Positions 1 through 13,003 of a DNA stretch of 64,000 bases are shown piece after piece. Where the stretch lies: NCBI GenBank assembly GCA_902729315.2, contig LR746281.1, positions 3,284,501-3,348,500 on the forward strand. Direction: 5' to 3'. The notes below the pieces were generated by a model. That model saw only the letters and a list, made by a program, of their open reading frames with translations, ran no database searches and was not told the DNA's origin. Position numbers and translations under genes: made by a program. Origin of the DNA: Spirodela intermedia. Taxonomy: Eukaryota; Streptophyta; Magnoliopsida; Alismatales; Araceae. Positions within the stretch are counted from its first letter, which is position 1; every line of letters starts with the position of its first letter.

Positions 1-936
1 TGGCCTGCCTCACGGCAGTTGTAAGAGCCGCGATATGAACCCAAACTTCATTGTTTATGACGGATACCTTGAATTCAGCCTGTGGTCGGGCCTGAGCTCT
101 TTTGAGAAAACATCTCCGGTCGGGGCCGAGCTGGACCCCATCCTTTACAATATGAAGGGACCCAACCGTCAGGCTGGTCAGCTGGACGTGGCTTACGGAG
201 AAGCCCGTTATTTCGCCGGGCCTGAGCTTCTCAGACTCAGCCCTCTCCGTCGCTGACCGTACAGCGCCGTCGAACCTTCCGGCATTTTCTTTTGCCTGAC
301 GTCAACGCGTGTGCAGCTGATCTACCCCTCTTCGGAGGAAACGGATACATGACGTCGAGAATACCAAGGGGAGATGAAGGAAGAGAATGGCTAACCTGTG
401 GGCATGACTCCTTTCTACGGCGGTTTTCGTCTCTCTACCCCTTTCTCCGTAAGTAACCAGAGTCGCCGTACCCTCTCTCTCTTCTCTCTCTCTCTCACTA
501 ACTCACACTCTCGCTCTCGGTCGAAGTAGCTGTGCCCCAGGCTAGTTTCATCCTCTCAAACGTCCAGCCCGAAACATTTTTTGCAGTGTGCTTTTTCTGG
601 GACTGAATTATATTCACGTTTAGAGGATACATGAAGGGCACTTTTACCATCACTGGAACGCGCAAAAGTTACAGTAGTGGTTTAGGGCTGGTGAGGTCAA
701 ACCTGTGGGAGGCCGAGAATGTGACGTATGGTCGTCGAGAGTGGCGGAATATGTCGAGGGTGGAAGAACGCTGTCGATGACGTCCCTAATGACGAGCGTT
801 CTTGGGAGAGGAAATTCCGAAGGCACCCCTGATGTGTTGCAATAAAAGATCGCCGCCGTTGAGCCTTTCTCTCTCAACGGCCTCGTCCCCTACGGTCTCC
901 TTTTTCTTCGACATTCTTGTCTGTTTGCAGCTGACG
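1..936. other. unassigned left edge and AOX upstream region
   Basis: No recognisable gene lies left of the alternative oxidase. An open frame at 35-256 (+), 73 codons, matches no family I know and has no supporting splice or promoter context. A CT-rich tract sits at about 474-500. The stretch 790-936 is probably AOX 5' leader; TTTGCAG just before the AOX start at 937 could be the acceptor of a leader intron, but no donor is obvious. Confidence 0.4.
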
Positions 937-2120
937 ATGGGTTCCCGGTTGGTTGCTGGAGCGCTCGTGGGGCAGCTGGGACGCCGGCTTGTCTCCCAAC
1001 CGTCGTCTCGGATGCCGCTGTGGTGCTCAGCCTTGCGGACTGTTACGACGGTGCCACCACCGGGGAAGGCGGCGTCGGTGGCGGAGGGCGGCAAGGAGCA
1101 GGCGGTTGCGAGCTACTGGGGGATATCCCCGTCTAAGGTGACGAAGGAAGATGGAGCAGAGTGGAAGTGGACGTCTTTCCGGGTGAGTTGTTTCCCTCTT
1201 CTCCGCCCCGCCGCTGTTGTCGCCACCACCGTCTTCTGGGTTTTGATCGCCATGTTCCTCTCAGCCAGGCGACTCCTATTCGGCGGACCTGTCGGTGGAC
1301 CTGAAGAAGCATCATGTTCCCATCACCGCCATCGACAAGATCGCTCTTCGGACAATTAAGATACTTCGCGTTCCCACCGACATCTTCTTCCAGGTTCGAA
1401 ACCGCTCAATTTGATTTGATTCATCAACAATTGGAGACCATAGTGGTGCTCTGAGAAGGATTACTAAGAGCGACGATGTTGGTGCGAGCAGAAGAGGTAC
1501 GGCTGTCGGGCGATGATGCTGGAGACGGTGGCAGCGGTGCCGGGAATGGTGGCGGGGCTGCTGCTGCACCTGCGGTCCCTACGCCGCTTCGAGCACAGCG
1601 GCGGATGGATCAGGGCGCTGCTGGAGGAAGCGGAGAACGAGAGGATGCACCTCATGACCTTCATGGAGGTCTCGGAGCCGCGCTGGTATGAGCGGGCCCT
1701 TGTAATCACAGTGCAGGGGGTCTTCTTCAACGCCTATCTTCTCGCCTATATACTCTCCCCTCGCCTTGCCCACCGCCTCGTGGGCTACCTCGAGGAGGAG
1801 GCCATCCACTCGTACACCGAGTTTCTCAAGGAGCTCGACGCGGGTCGCATCGAGAACGTCCCCGCCCCCGCTATCGCCGTCGACTACTGGCGCCTCCCGT
1901 CGGATGCCACCCTCCGCGACGTCGTCCTCTCCGTTCGCGCCGACGAGGCCCACCACCGCGACGTCAACCACTTCGCATCGGTAACACACACCCTCTCTCC
2001 CTCTCTCTCTCTCAATCCATCTTTCCTCCATTAAACCCTCGTTGTGCCCTGTCCTCGCAGGATATACACACCCATGGGCGGCAGCTAAGGGATATCCCGG
2101 CTCCTTTGGGATACCATTAG
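937..2120 (+). CDS. AOX: mitochondrial alternative oxidase, divergent, Ser in place of regulatory Cys I
   Basis: Exons 937-1182, 1265-1393, 1492-1980 and 2061-2120 give 307 residues. AOX is the cyanide-resistant di-iron ubiquinol oxidase of the inner mitochondrial membrane. The last three coding exons (129, 489 and 57 bp plus stop) have the sizes I recall as standard for plant AOX genes. Residues 1-40 are Arg/Ser-rich and look like a mitochondrial presequence. Iron ligands are present: E136 (LETVAAVPG), E175/H178 (ENERMH), E226 ([10 protein letters not shown]), E277/H280 ([11 protein letters not shown]). The protein ends DIPAPLGYH. Oddities: the position of regulatory Cys I is Ser80 (WTSFR rather than W-x-CFR). 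The following RPWETY-type motif reads RPGDSY. The usual AYW near residue 109 reads ALR. Cys II is kept (RYGC, C130). The N-terminus is shorter than in most AOX1 proteins. Function as an oxidase is likely; the regulatory behaviour is inferred. Confidence 0.95.
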
Positions 2121-4659
2121 ATATCGGCCAGTTTACCAATAAATCGGGTCGACCAGCACCGTCTCTGAATTGAGCTACTCTAGTACAGAAAATGGGCTGT
2201 CCATATGTTCCTTCTTCAATGGTGTCCTGGATAGAGATCGTCTCTTGTTTGATGGGTTTGGGTCTGTTCTCTTGTTTGCGTTGCACCAGAACATGTATCA
2301 CTTGAAAGGCAAATAGTGAATTAAATACACTGAACTTCCAAAGATTTGGAAAGCGCGAGTGATTATTATTATTCGCTTGAAAATTTCGTCTATCGCATTT
2401 TATTGTTAGAATAATCCCGGGTCAAGATCTTTTTTTTTTTTAAGGGTAATTCAACATGTAAAATCCTATTTTATCGTGTTTTATTTTTTTAAGTTAACTG
2501 TGGGGTCAAGATCTTAATTACATTGGTGATTACGGCATTCAAGTTAATATGAAAACTTGTGGAGATCTTGTAAACGACTTCTAGGCAATAAAATAGAGAC
2601 TTTAGAAGTCAACATCGTCTAAAACAATCAAGGAAATAGGGTTAGATTTATTCATGAAAGTTACAAGGCACAACTTTGTTGAAAATAAGATATTCTGATG
2701 CATAAAGGTAACCCTCAATACAGGCAAGTGTTTGAGTCTTGCACAAAAGTGTTGACATCTGTGAACTAATTGGAAGGTAACATTGATAAAGCGAACCACA
2801 GCAACAGGTCAGGGATCAACTCTTACGGGCTAGTTGTTTGTGTCTTCAAGTCAACGTTTTCAAATCCGATAGAGAAGAAGTATTGGCACATGATACACTA
2901 AGTGTCACAAGACTCAGGGATTGACACCCAAAATCTAAGGCTTAACTTTTTGACTATTTTGCAAAAAAAAAAAAGAGTCAAAATGAAAGAAACTAGCCAT
3001 CTGCGGTAGAGGGAAAACTTCTTGTGAAAGGAGTTGGGATTTTGTCTTCGACTCTATTGGATGTCCTTTCAGTTGGTTTATTTCATTCCTCCGCATACTA
3101 TTCAAACATGCTATTGAGTAAGACATGAGGAGATAATATAACACATAAGACGGTTGACTTGTCCTATGCTCGAGGCAACTCAACCCCCCCCATCCTTTTG
3201 AACGTAGAACCTAATACCTAGGTTGGGCCTTTAGAAATTAAGATCAATATCATTTTTATTATTAGATCGATATGGTTTTGATTGTATTCTAGATTGTTAA
3301 ATGTACGAGCCCTTTAGTATCTTATGTCTCTTCATTAGAATAATGGTGGGCGGAGAATCATTGCACTTTTCAAATGCCAAACAGCCAAATAGGATTGCTA
3401 GAGTGAGGTAAGTTGTTTACCAATATGATCCTTGTGTGTAACGAAAAGCAATTCGTGCTGAAATAATAATGCAATGATACAAGGAAATATACTCAGCGCA
3501 ATCGAGTTTCAAACCTGATTTCTTTCCGATCTTCCAATTTGGTTTCACAAGTTACCTTCCTAAGAAGCACAAACCAGACTTTCTTCTCATTGAGCCGTAC
3601 TATGCATGCTCAAATACACAAGGGAAAATACAACACAAAAGGATAAGCATGGAGATTCTTCAATATGAGTAAAGCAGATGAGAGTATATAAAACTTGGGG
3701 GGAGATTTAGTGAAACGTTTGAGCTTTGGAGAACATTAGTCACTTGATCTTCAAAAGTTGGACTCATGGAAGCCCTCTAAGTTCCCAAATGGTGGCTATC
3801 TATCCTTTTCTATCAGTTTTATGGGCCACTGTAATGCTTATGTGTAATCAATGTGTATTCATTATAAAATAAATATTTGAACTCAAGTTCAAATATTTTA
3901 TCTTCGAATGATTTGCTTTTTAAAGTTAAAATCGGATTACATTAAAGACCAGGAAGAGTTCCTAATTTGATCAGTATGCTAACTAATGCTAAGATAGTTG
4001 ATGCGATGCAAAGTACTGCTAGTGAGACAGTAAACTCTAGAGCCTAACATCGCTGGTCTCCTCTCACGCACCCTCTTCCCATGTAAGAACACGTGTGGTG
4101 GCTACAATAGTCCTACCCAGCACCCCGTGTCTCTAGGAACCGAACCCACTGGCGGCAAGAAGCTTAGATTGATAGATAGAGATAGAGATAGAGATAGAGA
4201 TACAGAGAGAGAGAGAGAGGACGAGAAATCCCGTCCCGTGGCAAGCAGCAGGATCGGAGGGCGAGAGTAGGATGAGACAGTCCATGGTCTCTTACGTCAG
4301 TGCAGAATAGAGGTGAACTACGAGCTTTTCAGCTGGAATTCACCCAAGATTGAATCGGGCCAACCTTCCTTAAAGACGCCACTAGTAAAGAAGTCCTCAT
4401 CCCCACGGCCCGCAGCAACCAATCAAGAATGATGGGACCCTTTAACGTTTTCCAGCCTTCCCCTTCAACGAAGTCCTCTTACCATCATGGGAGCAAGAGT
4501 GAGAGTGAGAGAGCGAGAGAGAAAGAGAGAGTCTCATTTAGATGGAGAAGAGAGATTGAGACAACGCGGGACAGCAGACAGCAAGGGGAGCCTCACGCTC
4601 ACTCCTCTCCCAAGGAGAAGGCTGCAGCAACAATGGGACACAAGATCTCAACTGATCTA
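2121..4659. other. AOX to ENH1 intergenic DNA
   Basis: AT-rich spacer downstream of AOX and downstream of the ENH1-like gene (tail to tail). I see no gene. It holds poly-A/T tracts (about 2430, 2960) and a short GATAGA/GA microsatellite at about 4168-4219. The last 200 bp are probably ENH1 3' UTR. Confidence 0.6.
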
Positions 4660-7263
4660 TTATTGTAGGCCGTAAACTAGCAACGCCCCAACCGCCGCTA
4701 GGCCAGCTACTAGGCCGACAATCACCCCAATTGGTGGCAGGCCGCCGCCAATCGGCTTCCCGGAGCTCACATCGTAGGGGGTAAACCGCTTCTTTGGTGC
4801 CGAGCACTGAGGGCAAGCATACGAATCGGGCTGGAAGAAAAACACAGCGATGCCATCAAAAACTGAAAAAAGAGGGTCAGATTCGAGACCCTGTGACTCA
4901 AAAAAATCCCAAATCTTCAAGCCAAACGTTGATGCCAAGAACTAGAAGAACATTAGGCAGAACCAGAAATAGAAAGTAAAGTGGTCTGACCTGTTCTTCA
5001 AACGGCTTAGGCAGGAAGTAAATGAACCCGCAGTCCAAGCATATGTGTGTTGCTCTAGCCTGCAAGATGAGGATGCCAAGGGCTGTCACAGTGAAAAAGA
5101 AAAGAGGAGGAAACAGACATGGAGGCCCCAAGCTTCTATGAGAAGCGTGGATGTGGTGCTACCTTCTGAGCTTCTGTCAGAGTTCGGCCAAATCGAGGTG
5201 GAGCAGGCCTCTTGGGCAATCTCTTCACATCAACCTCGGCACCCCTGAATGGTGGAGGGAAGAGCAGTAAACAAGAGAAAGAAGATAGCCTTGTCACGAA
5301 ACAAATCTCCTAGACGCTGTGCATTTATGTTCTAGTGTTCTTAGTCCCCCTGGCATCCACGACATGGTTGAGAACGCCAGTGAACGAAACCACATAATAA
5401 GAACAGAAGCAATCCTTATATTCTTATTCATCTTCTTATGATCTATTATATCTCAGTGAAGCAAGAAGCAAAGCCCAGAAATATCGTTTAAAATAGAACT
5501 ACAGACTACGTAAATGAATGATAACGAAGATTTCAGACAGAAGGGCTCCATCACATAATTGAACCACGATCCAGTCCATAAATTGGCCGCATAAATTTTT
5601 TTCTGTCAGGCCTTAAAAAGAATGCTGCAATAGAATCCAAGGGATTGGGTCTAGGCTGAATCTGTTTACATCGAAGGTATACTAATCTTTTATGGAAAAG
5701 AAATGGGTCACAGTCCATACGGACATAATAGGGGCATAATCTATTCTCGCTATTGTTGTTGTCCATCAATCTGAAGACGAGGAGAAATAGTACTTATTTT
5801 TTTCTCATTAATTAAAATTTTCCTTTCTTTATACTTTCAAGGGAGATGCTTTTGCTTAAAAAATAAAAAAAAACGCATGCATTGATAACCAAAATGAAGC
5901 ATTCTAGTTAATGACAACGATCACAGGGGGGAAATGGTGCGGATAACACCAACCTGCTCACAACGAAGTAAACTGAATCGGGCTTTGCTTGGATCGCTGT
6001 CTTGGTAAAGCCTAGCTTATCTGCAGGCCAAAGTTCATCACCAAAGAAGCTGCTCGTGTACAGTACTTGGTCTCCTGACTTTAGTCCTGCCCTTGCTGCA
6101 TTTCCACCAGAGTCTACCGCCTGAGGAAAATATGGCCAGGCGAGACATTAGTCCACAAACAAAATCCTATATCTTTCTATCTATTTATTAATACATAAAT
6201 AGGCATATATAGACGCACATATACAGAAAAAATACAAAAGTAAGGTCTCCCCGTTGGAAAGCAGAAGAGCTCCAGATTAAAGGAGAAAGAAAAAAAAACC
6301 AATGGAACTAAGAAGAAAGAGGGCACCTGGGCCGACAAAATAACAGGAAGAAGAGGGGAGCTAAATATAAGGAAATCAATTATCGCAGAGAATATGTAAG
6401 GGCAAGGAAACTCCCCCCCCTTAAAAATAAATAAATAAATCTGAGATAAGACGCTTCGACCATAGAGGACAGAAATTCTCTGGAATGAAATATTGACCCA
6501 GAATAAACATGAGGTACCAAGTAAATGCAGCCTCATTTCAGAAGAGAATAAAGATTATTTAGAAAAAATAAAATGCGGAAGGAGAATCCTCCAGCCTGAA
6601 CATTAAGAATTTCCGATAAAAATGATGTACTAAGTCACTCAGGCATCAGATTAGATGAACGTAGTTGGATGCAATAGCATAACCCAGATTTATCATCGTC
6701 TACAGCCTATCATGTCTGCGAAATCTCTACTCAAAGTAGAAACTATTGAATGGTTCTTTTACTCTCGTATCCATGCCTCAGAGGGTTCAGCACAACAGAG
6801 CGAGAAGAAAAAGACCCCCATCACGAGAAGTAGAACTCACCGTGATGACGACTCCCCCACCAGCCTTCTGCCCCAACGTCAGACCCAGCGGTTTGTCCAC
6901 CTCGACCTCTATGTTCTTAGACGCCCCCGCAGTCCTCGCATTGATCTCCAGCCCCCTCTTGCCAGTCCGATTCCTCTCCCCGGTCTTCCTTACCTCCGCC
7001 ACCAAGGGCGACACTCTCCTCCCGTCCACCAAGGGCGCCCCATAGAACGCCGATTTCTGCTCCGAAAAAAAAGCAAATCACAGACGAGATCAGCAATGCG
7101 CCCCAATGAGCCATCACTTTCTTAACCATTTCTCTTCCCTCCTCACCCGGCTCACCTGGTTGAGGGGGACGCCGGCGGGCTTCAGGGAGGGACGCGTCGC
7201 GGAGGCGCCGGCAGCCGATGCGCCGGCGGTGGCGGTAGCGGCGGTAGCGGCGGCAGCTGACAT
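4660..7263 (-). CDS. ENH1: ENH1-like chloroplast PDZ and rubredoxin-domain protein
   Basis: Coding exons, in order, are 7263-7156, 7056-6841, 6120-5954, 5244-5163, 5059-4991 and 4830-4660, giving 270 residues, about the length of Arabidopsis ENH1 (At5g17170). Residues 1-36 are Ala/Thr/Ser-rich with no acidic residues, like a transit peptide. About residues 87-163 form a PDZ domain (VDSGGNAARAGLKSGDQV, then DSVYFVVSR). The rubredoxin iron site is C198/C201 (CLDC) and C220/C223 (CPQC). A Gly/Val-rich C-terminal membrane segment (about 244-268) ends VYGLQ. In Arabidopsis ENH1 acts with SOS2 in salt tolerance and redox control; related rubredoxins help assemble photosystem II. The first ATG could lie further upstream in the same open frame, since the frame stays open to 7398. 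Confidence 0.93.
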
Positions 7264-7995
7264 CCTCGGAGCTGCTCTCCTCCTCGTGGCATCGGATCGG
7301 AGGAAGGCGATGAGGAAAAAGGGCGGACGGGGGCTGCGAGAGAGAGAACCTGTGGACGAGACGAGGCGATGCCGGATAGGGCCGCCCTGTAAGAACACCG
7401 ACCACTAGCCGTGTGGTTATGGCGGACCCGCATACTGTTGATGGGCCCCAGGGAAAGATAATCGGGCCCAATAAATATGCTCACCCGGCCCATTAGCAAC
7501 CTTTACCTTATTTTTAGAAGTGAATGATCTTCAGGGCTCTTGGTGAGACCAAATATATAATATTTTTCTAGTATTTTTTTAAAATACGGTATTCCTTTCG
7601 CTATTTATTTCGGTCAACAAACGGTTGAGTGGGGTCCACAATCAGCCGACCTTTGACTCTGGGCGTTCACATGGGAACGCCTCCGGTGTTGGCCAAGAGG
7701 AAGGTTCGTTTCTCAGGGACGATACCACTCAGGGATCGGCCGTTGACTTTACAAGTTCCCGTGTGATCTTGGTGAGAGCCGCGCGTGCCTGACGCGTGAC
7801 AAAGCAATTGACTAAGATTATCGTCGCGTTTTTCATATTGAACCGGATAATTTTATTTTGATATCATACCCTTTCAGGCAGCGGAAATACTACCGCAAGA
7901 GGGTATAATTATAACACATCAGTAATTGACTTGGTCGTCTTTTACTAGACATTTTAAGAGATCTGGGCATTTGTATAATTCTCCAGACTAATACC

Positions 7996-8026
<31 letters not shown>

Positions 8027-8274
8027 GCTCTAACTCTCTCTTGGTACGTTTGGCGGTGGTGTTTGACCCGCTATAACTACGTTTGGGTATTTACATAATT
8101 TACTTCTTGTGGGGGCGCCTTTCTTCTGCCCCCTCCATCTACGGCGCGCCCTCTTCGTAAGTACCTCCACTTTCAGACGCCTCTGAGGCGCCCCAGAAGC
8201 CCCTCCTCTGCGCTCAAAAGGATAGAGCGAGAGAGAGATCTAGGAGAGATTGGAGAGAGAGAGAAGAGAGATCG
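7264..8274. promoter_or_regulatory. shared head-to-head promoter region, ENH1-like (-) and DUF1218 (+)
   Basis: The two start codons are 1,011 bp apart and point away from each other. The interval includes a TATATA-rich patch at about 7550-7560, a TC microsatellite at about 7999-8026, and a GA-rich leader at 8226-8270 immediately before the DUF1218 start. No coding sequence is seen in it. Shared regulation is only inferred from the arrangement. Confidence 0.55.
7999..8026. repeat. (TC)n microsatellite
   Basis: An uninterrupted TC run about 250 bp upstream of the DUF1218 start codon, in the divergent promoter interval. Confidence 0.9.
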
Positions 8275-9923
<1,649 letters not shown>

Positions 9924-9939
9924 TTCCCTCTCTCTCATT

Positions 9940-9990
9940 CACTTTTCTCTCTCTCTCTCTCTCTCTCTTTTTCTCTCTCTCTCTCTCTCC
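9940..9990. repeat. CT-rich tract
   Basis: CT microsatellite just after the DUF1218 stop codon, probably in its 3' UTR. Confidence 0.85.
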
Positions 9991-10153
9991 CAGAATCAAG
10001 GTACCCCCTGTTTCTTGGTGGAGATCACCAAGCCTCCTGTTTGTATCTGAGTGTCCTTGTGTCTCTGTGTAAAATTTCCATTTTTTTGTCCCATTCGCAA
10101 GGACTTACTGGGTACTCTAGAGAGAGAAAGATTAGAGAGAGAGAGGGAGAGAT

Positions 10154-10650
10154 TCAAACGAAATGGAGATTTAGCCTTATGAAGCCAAGAATGTCGTTGA
10201 GCGGCTTAGTGGAGTCGACCCTGAGGAGACCTTCTTCCTCCTCGTCCACCTGGAGCAGGGCCAGCTGCGACGGCAGCAGGGACGGGGGCATGAAGTGGCT
10301 CCCCGCCGATGATCGGAGCTCCAGCCGGGCGGCAAGCACGCTCGCCGGGGCCTCCAGGCAGATGAAACTGACCCGGCAGGCGTTGCGCTGACGGCGGGGG
10401 CCGAGGGGCGCCCTGAAGACCTCCCGGTAGCTCTTCTGGAGGGCGGAGCAGGCGACGACGACGGCGGTCTCGCCGGCGGACAGCCGCTCCAGGGAGGCGT
10501 CCCGGAGGGTGACCAGCCAGGGTTCCCTGTCGTCTTCAGAGAGGGGAATCCCCTTGCGCATTTTTTCTGCGATGGACGGAGGAGGTGGTCAGAGAAGAGA
10601 GCTTCTTCCAGCTTCGGATTCACTTCGTCAACGAGTCTACCACACAGCAA

Positions 10651-10689
<39 letters not shown>

Positions 10690-10956
10690 AGGAGAGAGAG
10701 AGAGAGAGAGAGAGAGCGGGGGGAAGGAGAGAGAGAGAGAGAGCGGGGGGAAGGAGAGAGAGAGAGAGCGGGGGGAAGGAGAGAGAGAGAGAGAGCGAGG
10801 GAAGGAGAGAGAGAGAGAGAGAGGAGGGGAAGGAGAGAGAGAGAGAGAGATCCATAGAGAGAGATAGATAGATAGATGGATAGATGGATAGATAGATAGC
10901 TAGATAGATAGATAAATGGATAGATGGATAGATAGATAGATAGATAGATAGATAGG

Positions 10957-11005
<49 letters not shown>

Positions 11006-11069
11006 GGATGGATGGATGATGGATGGATAGATGGATGGATGGATGGATGGATGGATGGATGGATGGATG

Positions 11070-11127
<58 letters not shown>

Positions 11128-12185
11128 AGAGAGATTCAATACCTATGTTCGCCTGTGGATGAAAATCGTCACCGTCAAGAAAGGTGCAACCCAGGTTCTC
11201 GGCGAGACGCCGACCGATAGTCCTGCAGACGAGGCAAGATATTCTGTATCATGTAACTAATCCAGATCAGACGTCTTTAACGAAATATAATGAATCATTG
11301 GAAGGAAAATGTGGGAGATGCCTGCACATTTACACGCCGATCTCATCAAATCAGCGACGAGGAAAATTAAACAAAATGGAGAGTTAAAAAAATACAATCA
11401 TGAACAGATAAAACATGAAATCACTCGTTTCTTCATTGTGGGAATTACGTGGTGAGCTGGCAGACTTATGGGAGCCCCAAATTTTCCCAATTTTATATTA
11501 TATTATATTATATTTTTTCTTCCTCCAATTTCACATTAAGTTAATCAGATAAAAAATGCATGAATCGCTGCAGGATCAAGGAAGATGAAGAAACTGGGCA
11601 GAAAACCCCCCAGGCACCCTCTATATGAGCTGGAAAAATCTTACGTGCTCCCTTAGAAAAATTGACGAATTCTCCTGCGAGATCTGGCAGCGGAGGAACT
11701 ATCGTCTTCAGATTCTGCATCTAAGGTTTCTTATTGATCCTCCCTAGATATTATATCAAACATACCCGTTTCAAGCAGGATCCCCCAGGTTTTCAATCCG
11801 GTATCAACAGATCAGAACCAAAGGGATTTTGATTTATGAACAGTTAAGTATAAAATGAGAAAAGTAATGAACAAATAATGGTGTTTGTCGGAAGGCTTAC
11901 GTCTTCCCGGAGCCGCTTACTCCCATGATCACGATGATTTTCCCTGGAGGATCGGCATCAAACTCCACATTCTCTGCAGAAAAACGAACAGATAACTTCG
12001 CCGACAGATTGCGCCTGGGATTGGAAAGGGGAAAGGAGAAGACAGCAAAGTAAAGGCCATCCTGCCTCAAGATCCGGAGGATCCCCGACCTCAACTGAGG
12101 CAGAACATGGCCGGAGAGAGGCAGATCTCGACCAAGTATCTCCCGTGAAGGGAGCAGATACCGGACCTCTTCCTCCGGAAGCCAT
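10154..12185 (-). CDS. gluconokinase, GntK family
   Basis: Coding exons, in order, are 12185-12167, 11973-11901, 11222-11143 and 10566-10154, giving 194 residues, close to plant and bacterial gluconokinases. The enzyme phosphorylates D-gluconate with ATP to 6-phosphogluconate, feeding the oxidative pentose phosphate route. Walker A is GVSGSGKT (24-31, K30). It is followed by [12 protein letters not shown] and the gluconate-site motif DGDDFHP (47-53), then [28 protein letters not shown] and [12 protein letters not shown]. No organelle targeting signal is evident. The first exon (19 coding bases, donor GTCCGG) is weak: frame and acceptor agree, but the donor is poor, so the first six or seven residues may be wrong. 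Exons 2-4 are secure. The intron between exons 3 and 4 is mostly microsatellite. Confidence 0.88.
10646..11132. repeat. compound GA / GATA / GGAT microsatellite inside gluconokinase intron 3
   Basis: About 490 bp of nearly pure simple repeat. (GA)n with interspersed GCGGGGGGAAGGA units occupies 10653-10850, then (GATA)n and (GGAT)n to 11104, then (GA)n. It takes up most of the 576-bp intron. On the gene's sense strand it starts within about 15 bases of the exon 3 donor, as a long CT/TATC pyrimidine-rich run. Confidence 0.97.
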
Positions 12186-12388
12186 CGCCGCTGCGTCTCC
12201 TTCTCAACCCGGATTCTCTCTCCCTCTCACTCAGAAGACTCCTCGTAAGGCAAAGCCCGGTGGTGGTGAGTGGTAATACCGACCGGTGAAATTAACCTCC
12301 AACCCGGTCCGTCCACGTGTCCCCCAACATCTCTGTTAAAATGTATAAATTAGTAAATTCGGGGATTAGAACATATTTTTAGCGGCCA

Positions 12389-12496
12389 CATGGAATGTAA
12401 CATAACGCCTTTTAAATTTGGTAAATTTGGCCATGATTTCCATCCAAGAGAGGCTCTCGACCGCGATTACGTCATGGAATGTAACATAACGCCTTT
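12389..12496. repeat. 24-bp direct repeat in divergent promoter
   Basis: The same 24 bases (beginning CATGGAATGTAACATAAC and ending GCCTTT) occur at 12389-12412 and 12473-12496, 84 bp apart, without mismatch. Confidence 0.95.
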
Positions 12497-12676
12497 CATA
12501 ATGAGAGAGATAGAGAGAGAGAGAGCAGCGGATGACAACTGGATTGTGATCTAGCATTGTGTGTGGGCCCCACAAAGTAGCGGGTCCTACATTTCTGACC
12601 ATCAACTATTGGCCAGATCCCAGTAACCACCACCCAACGGTCTCTTCTCCCACTTGGAGGAATAATCCATGATCTG

Positions 12677-12680
<4 letters not shown>

Positions 12681-12713
<33 letters not shown>
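12681..12713. repeat. (GA)n microsatellite
   Basis: GA run of about 16 units, 280 bp upstream of the glucosyltransferase TATA box. Confidence 0.95.
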
Positions 12714-12714
<1 letters not shown>

Positions 12715-12996
12715 CAGCTGGTGGCTAGTGGGGATCTGCGGGAATTATTGGTGGTGATTTTGACCAGATGGGGATGGAAGGGTGTTAGGGAGTGGAGCTG
12801 CTGTGGTCGCCTTCAACCACGGAGGGCGGGGAGGGTGACCAGTGAGGAAAGTACGGAGGCGGACCTTCGGGATATTCCCCGGCTTCCCCACGATTCCCTG
12901 AAGCAGTAGTATCGGCCCGGTCTGGCCATCAGCTTGGTTTTCCTTGATTTTTCTGTGTTCTCTTCATTATTGCAATGGTGGATCGAAGGGCGTTCC

Positions 12997-13003
12997 TATA
13001 AAA
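12997..13003 (+). promoter_or_regulatory. TATA box of ceramide glucosyltransferase
   Basis: TATAAAA lies 235 bp before the start codon and is followed by a CT-rich initiator/leader patch (13026-13078), a common plant core-promoter layout. Confidence 0.6.

Noticed and set aside
35-256. 73-codon open frame at the left edge
   Set aside because: No family resemblance, no splice continuity and no clear promoter; kept only as unassigned DNA.
1579-2301. 240-codon open frame antisense to AOX
   Set aside because: It mirrors the GC-rich AOX exon 3 and crosses AOX intron and 3' DNA; a shadow frame.
10646-11132. Regularly spaced GATA/GGAT units as a CRISPR-like array
   Set aside because: The units are simple microsatellite without spacers, in a eukaryotic intron.
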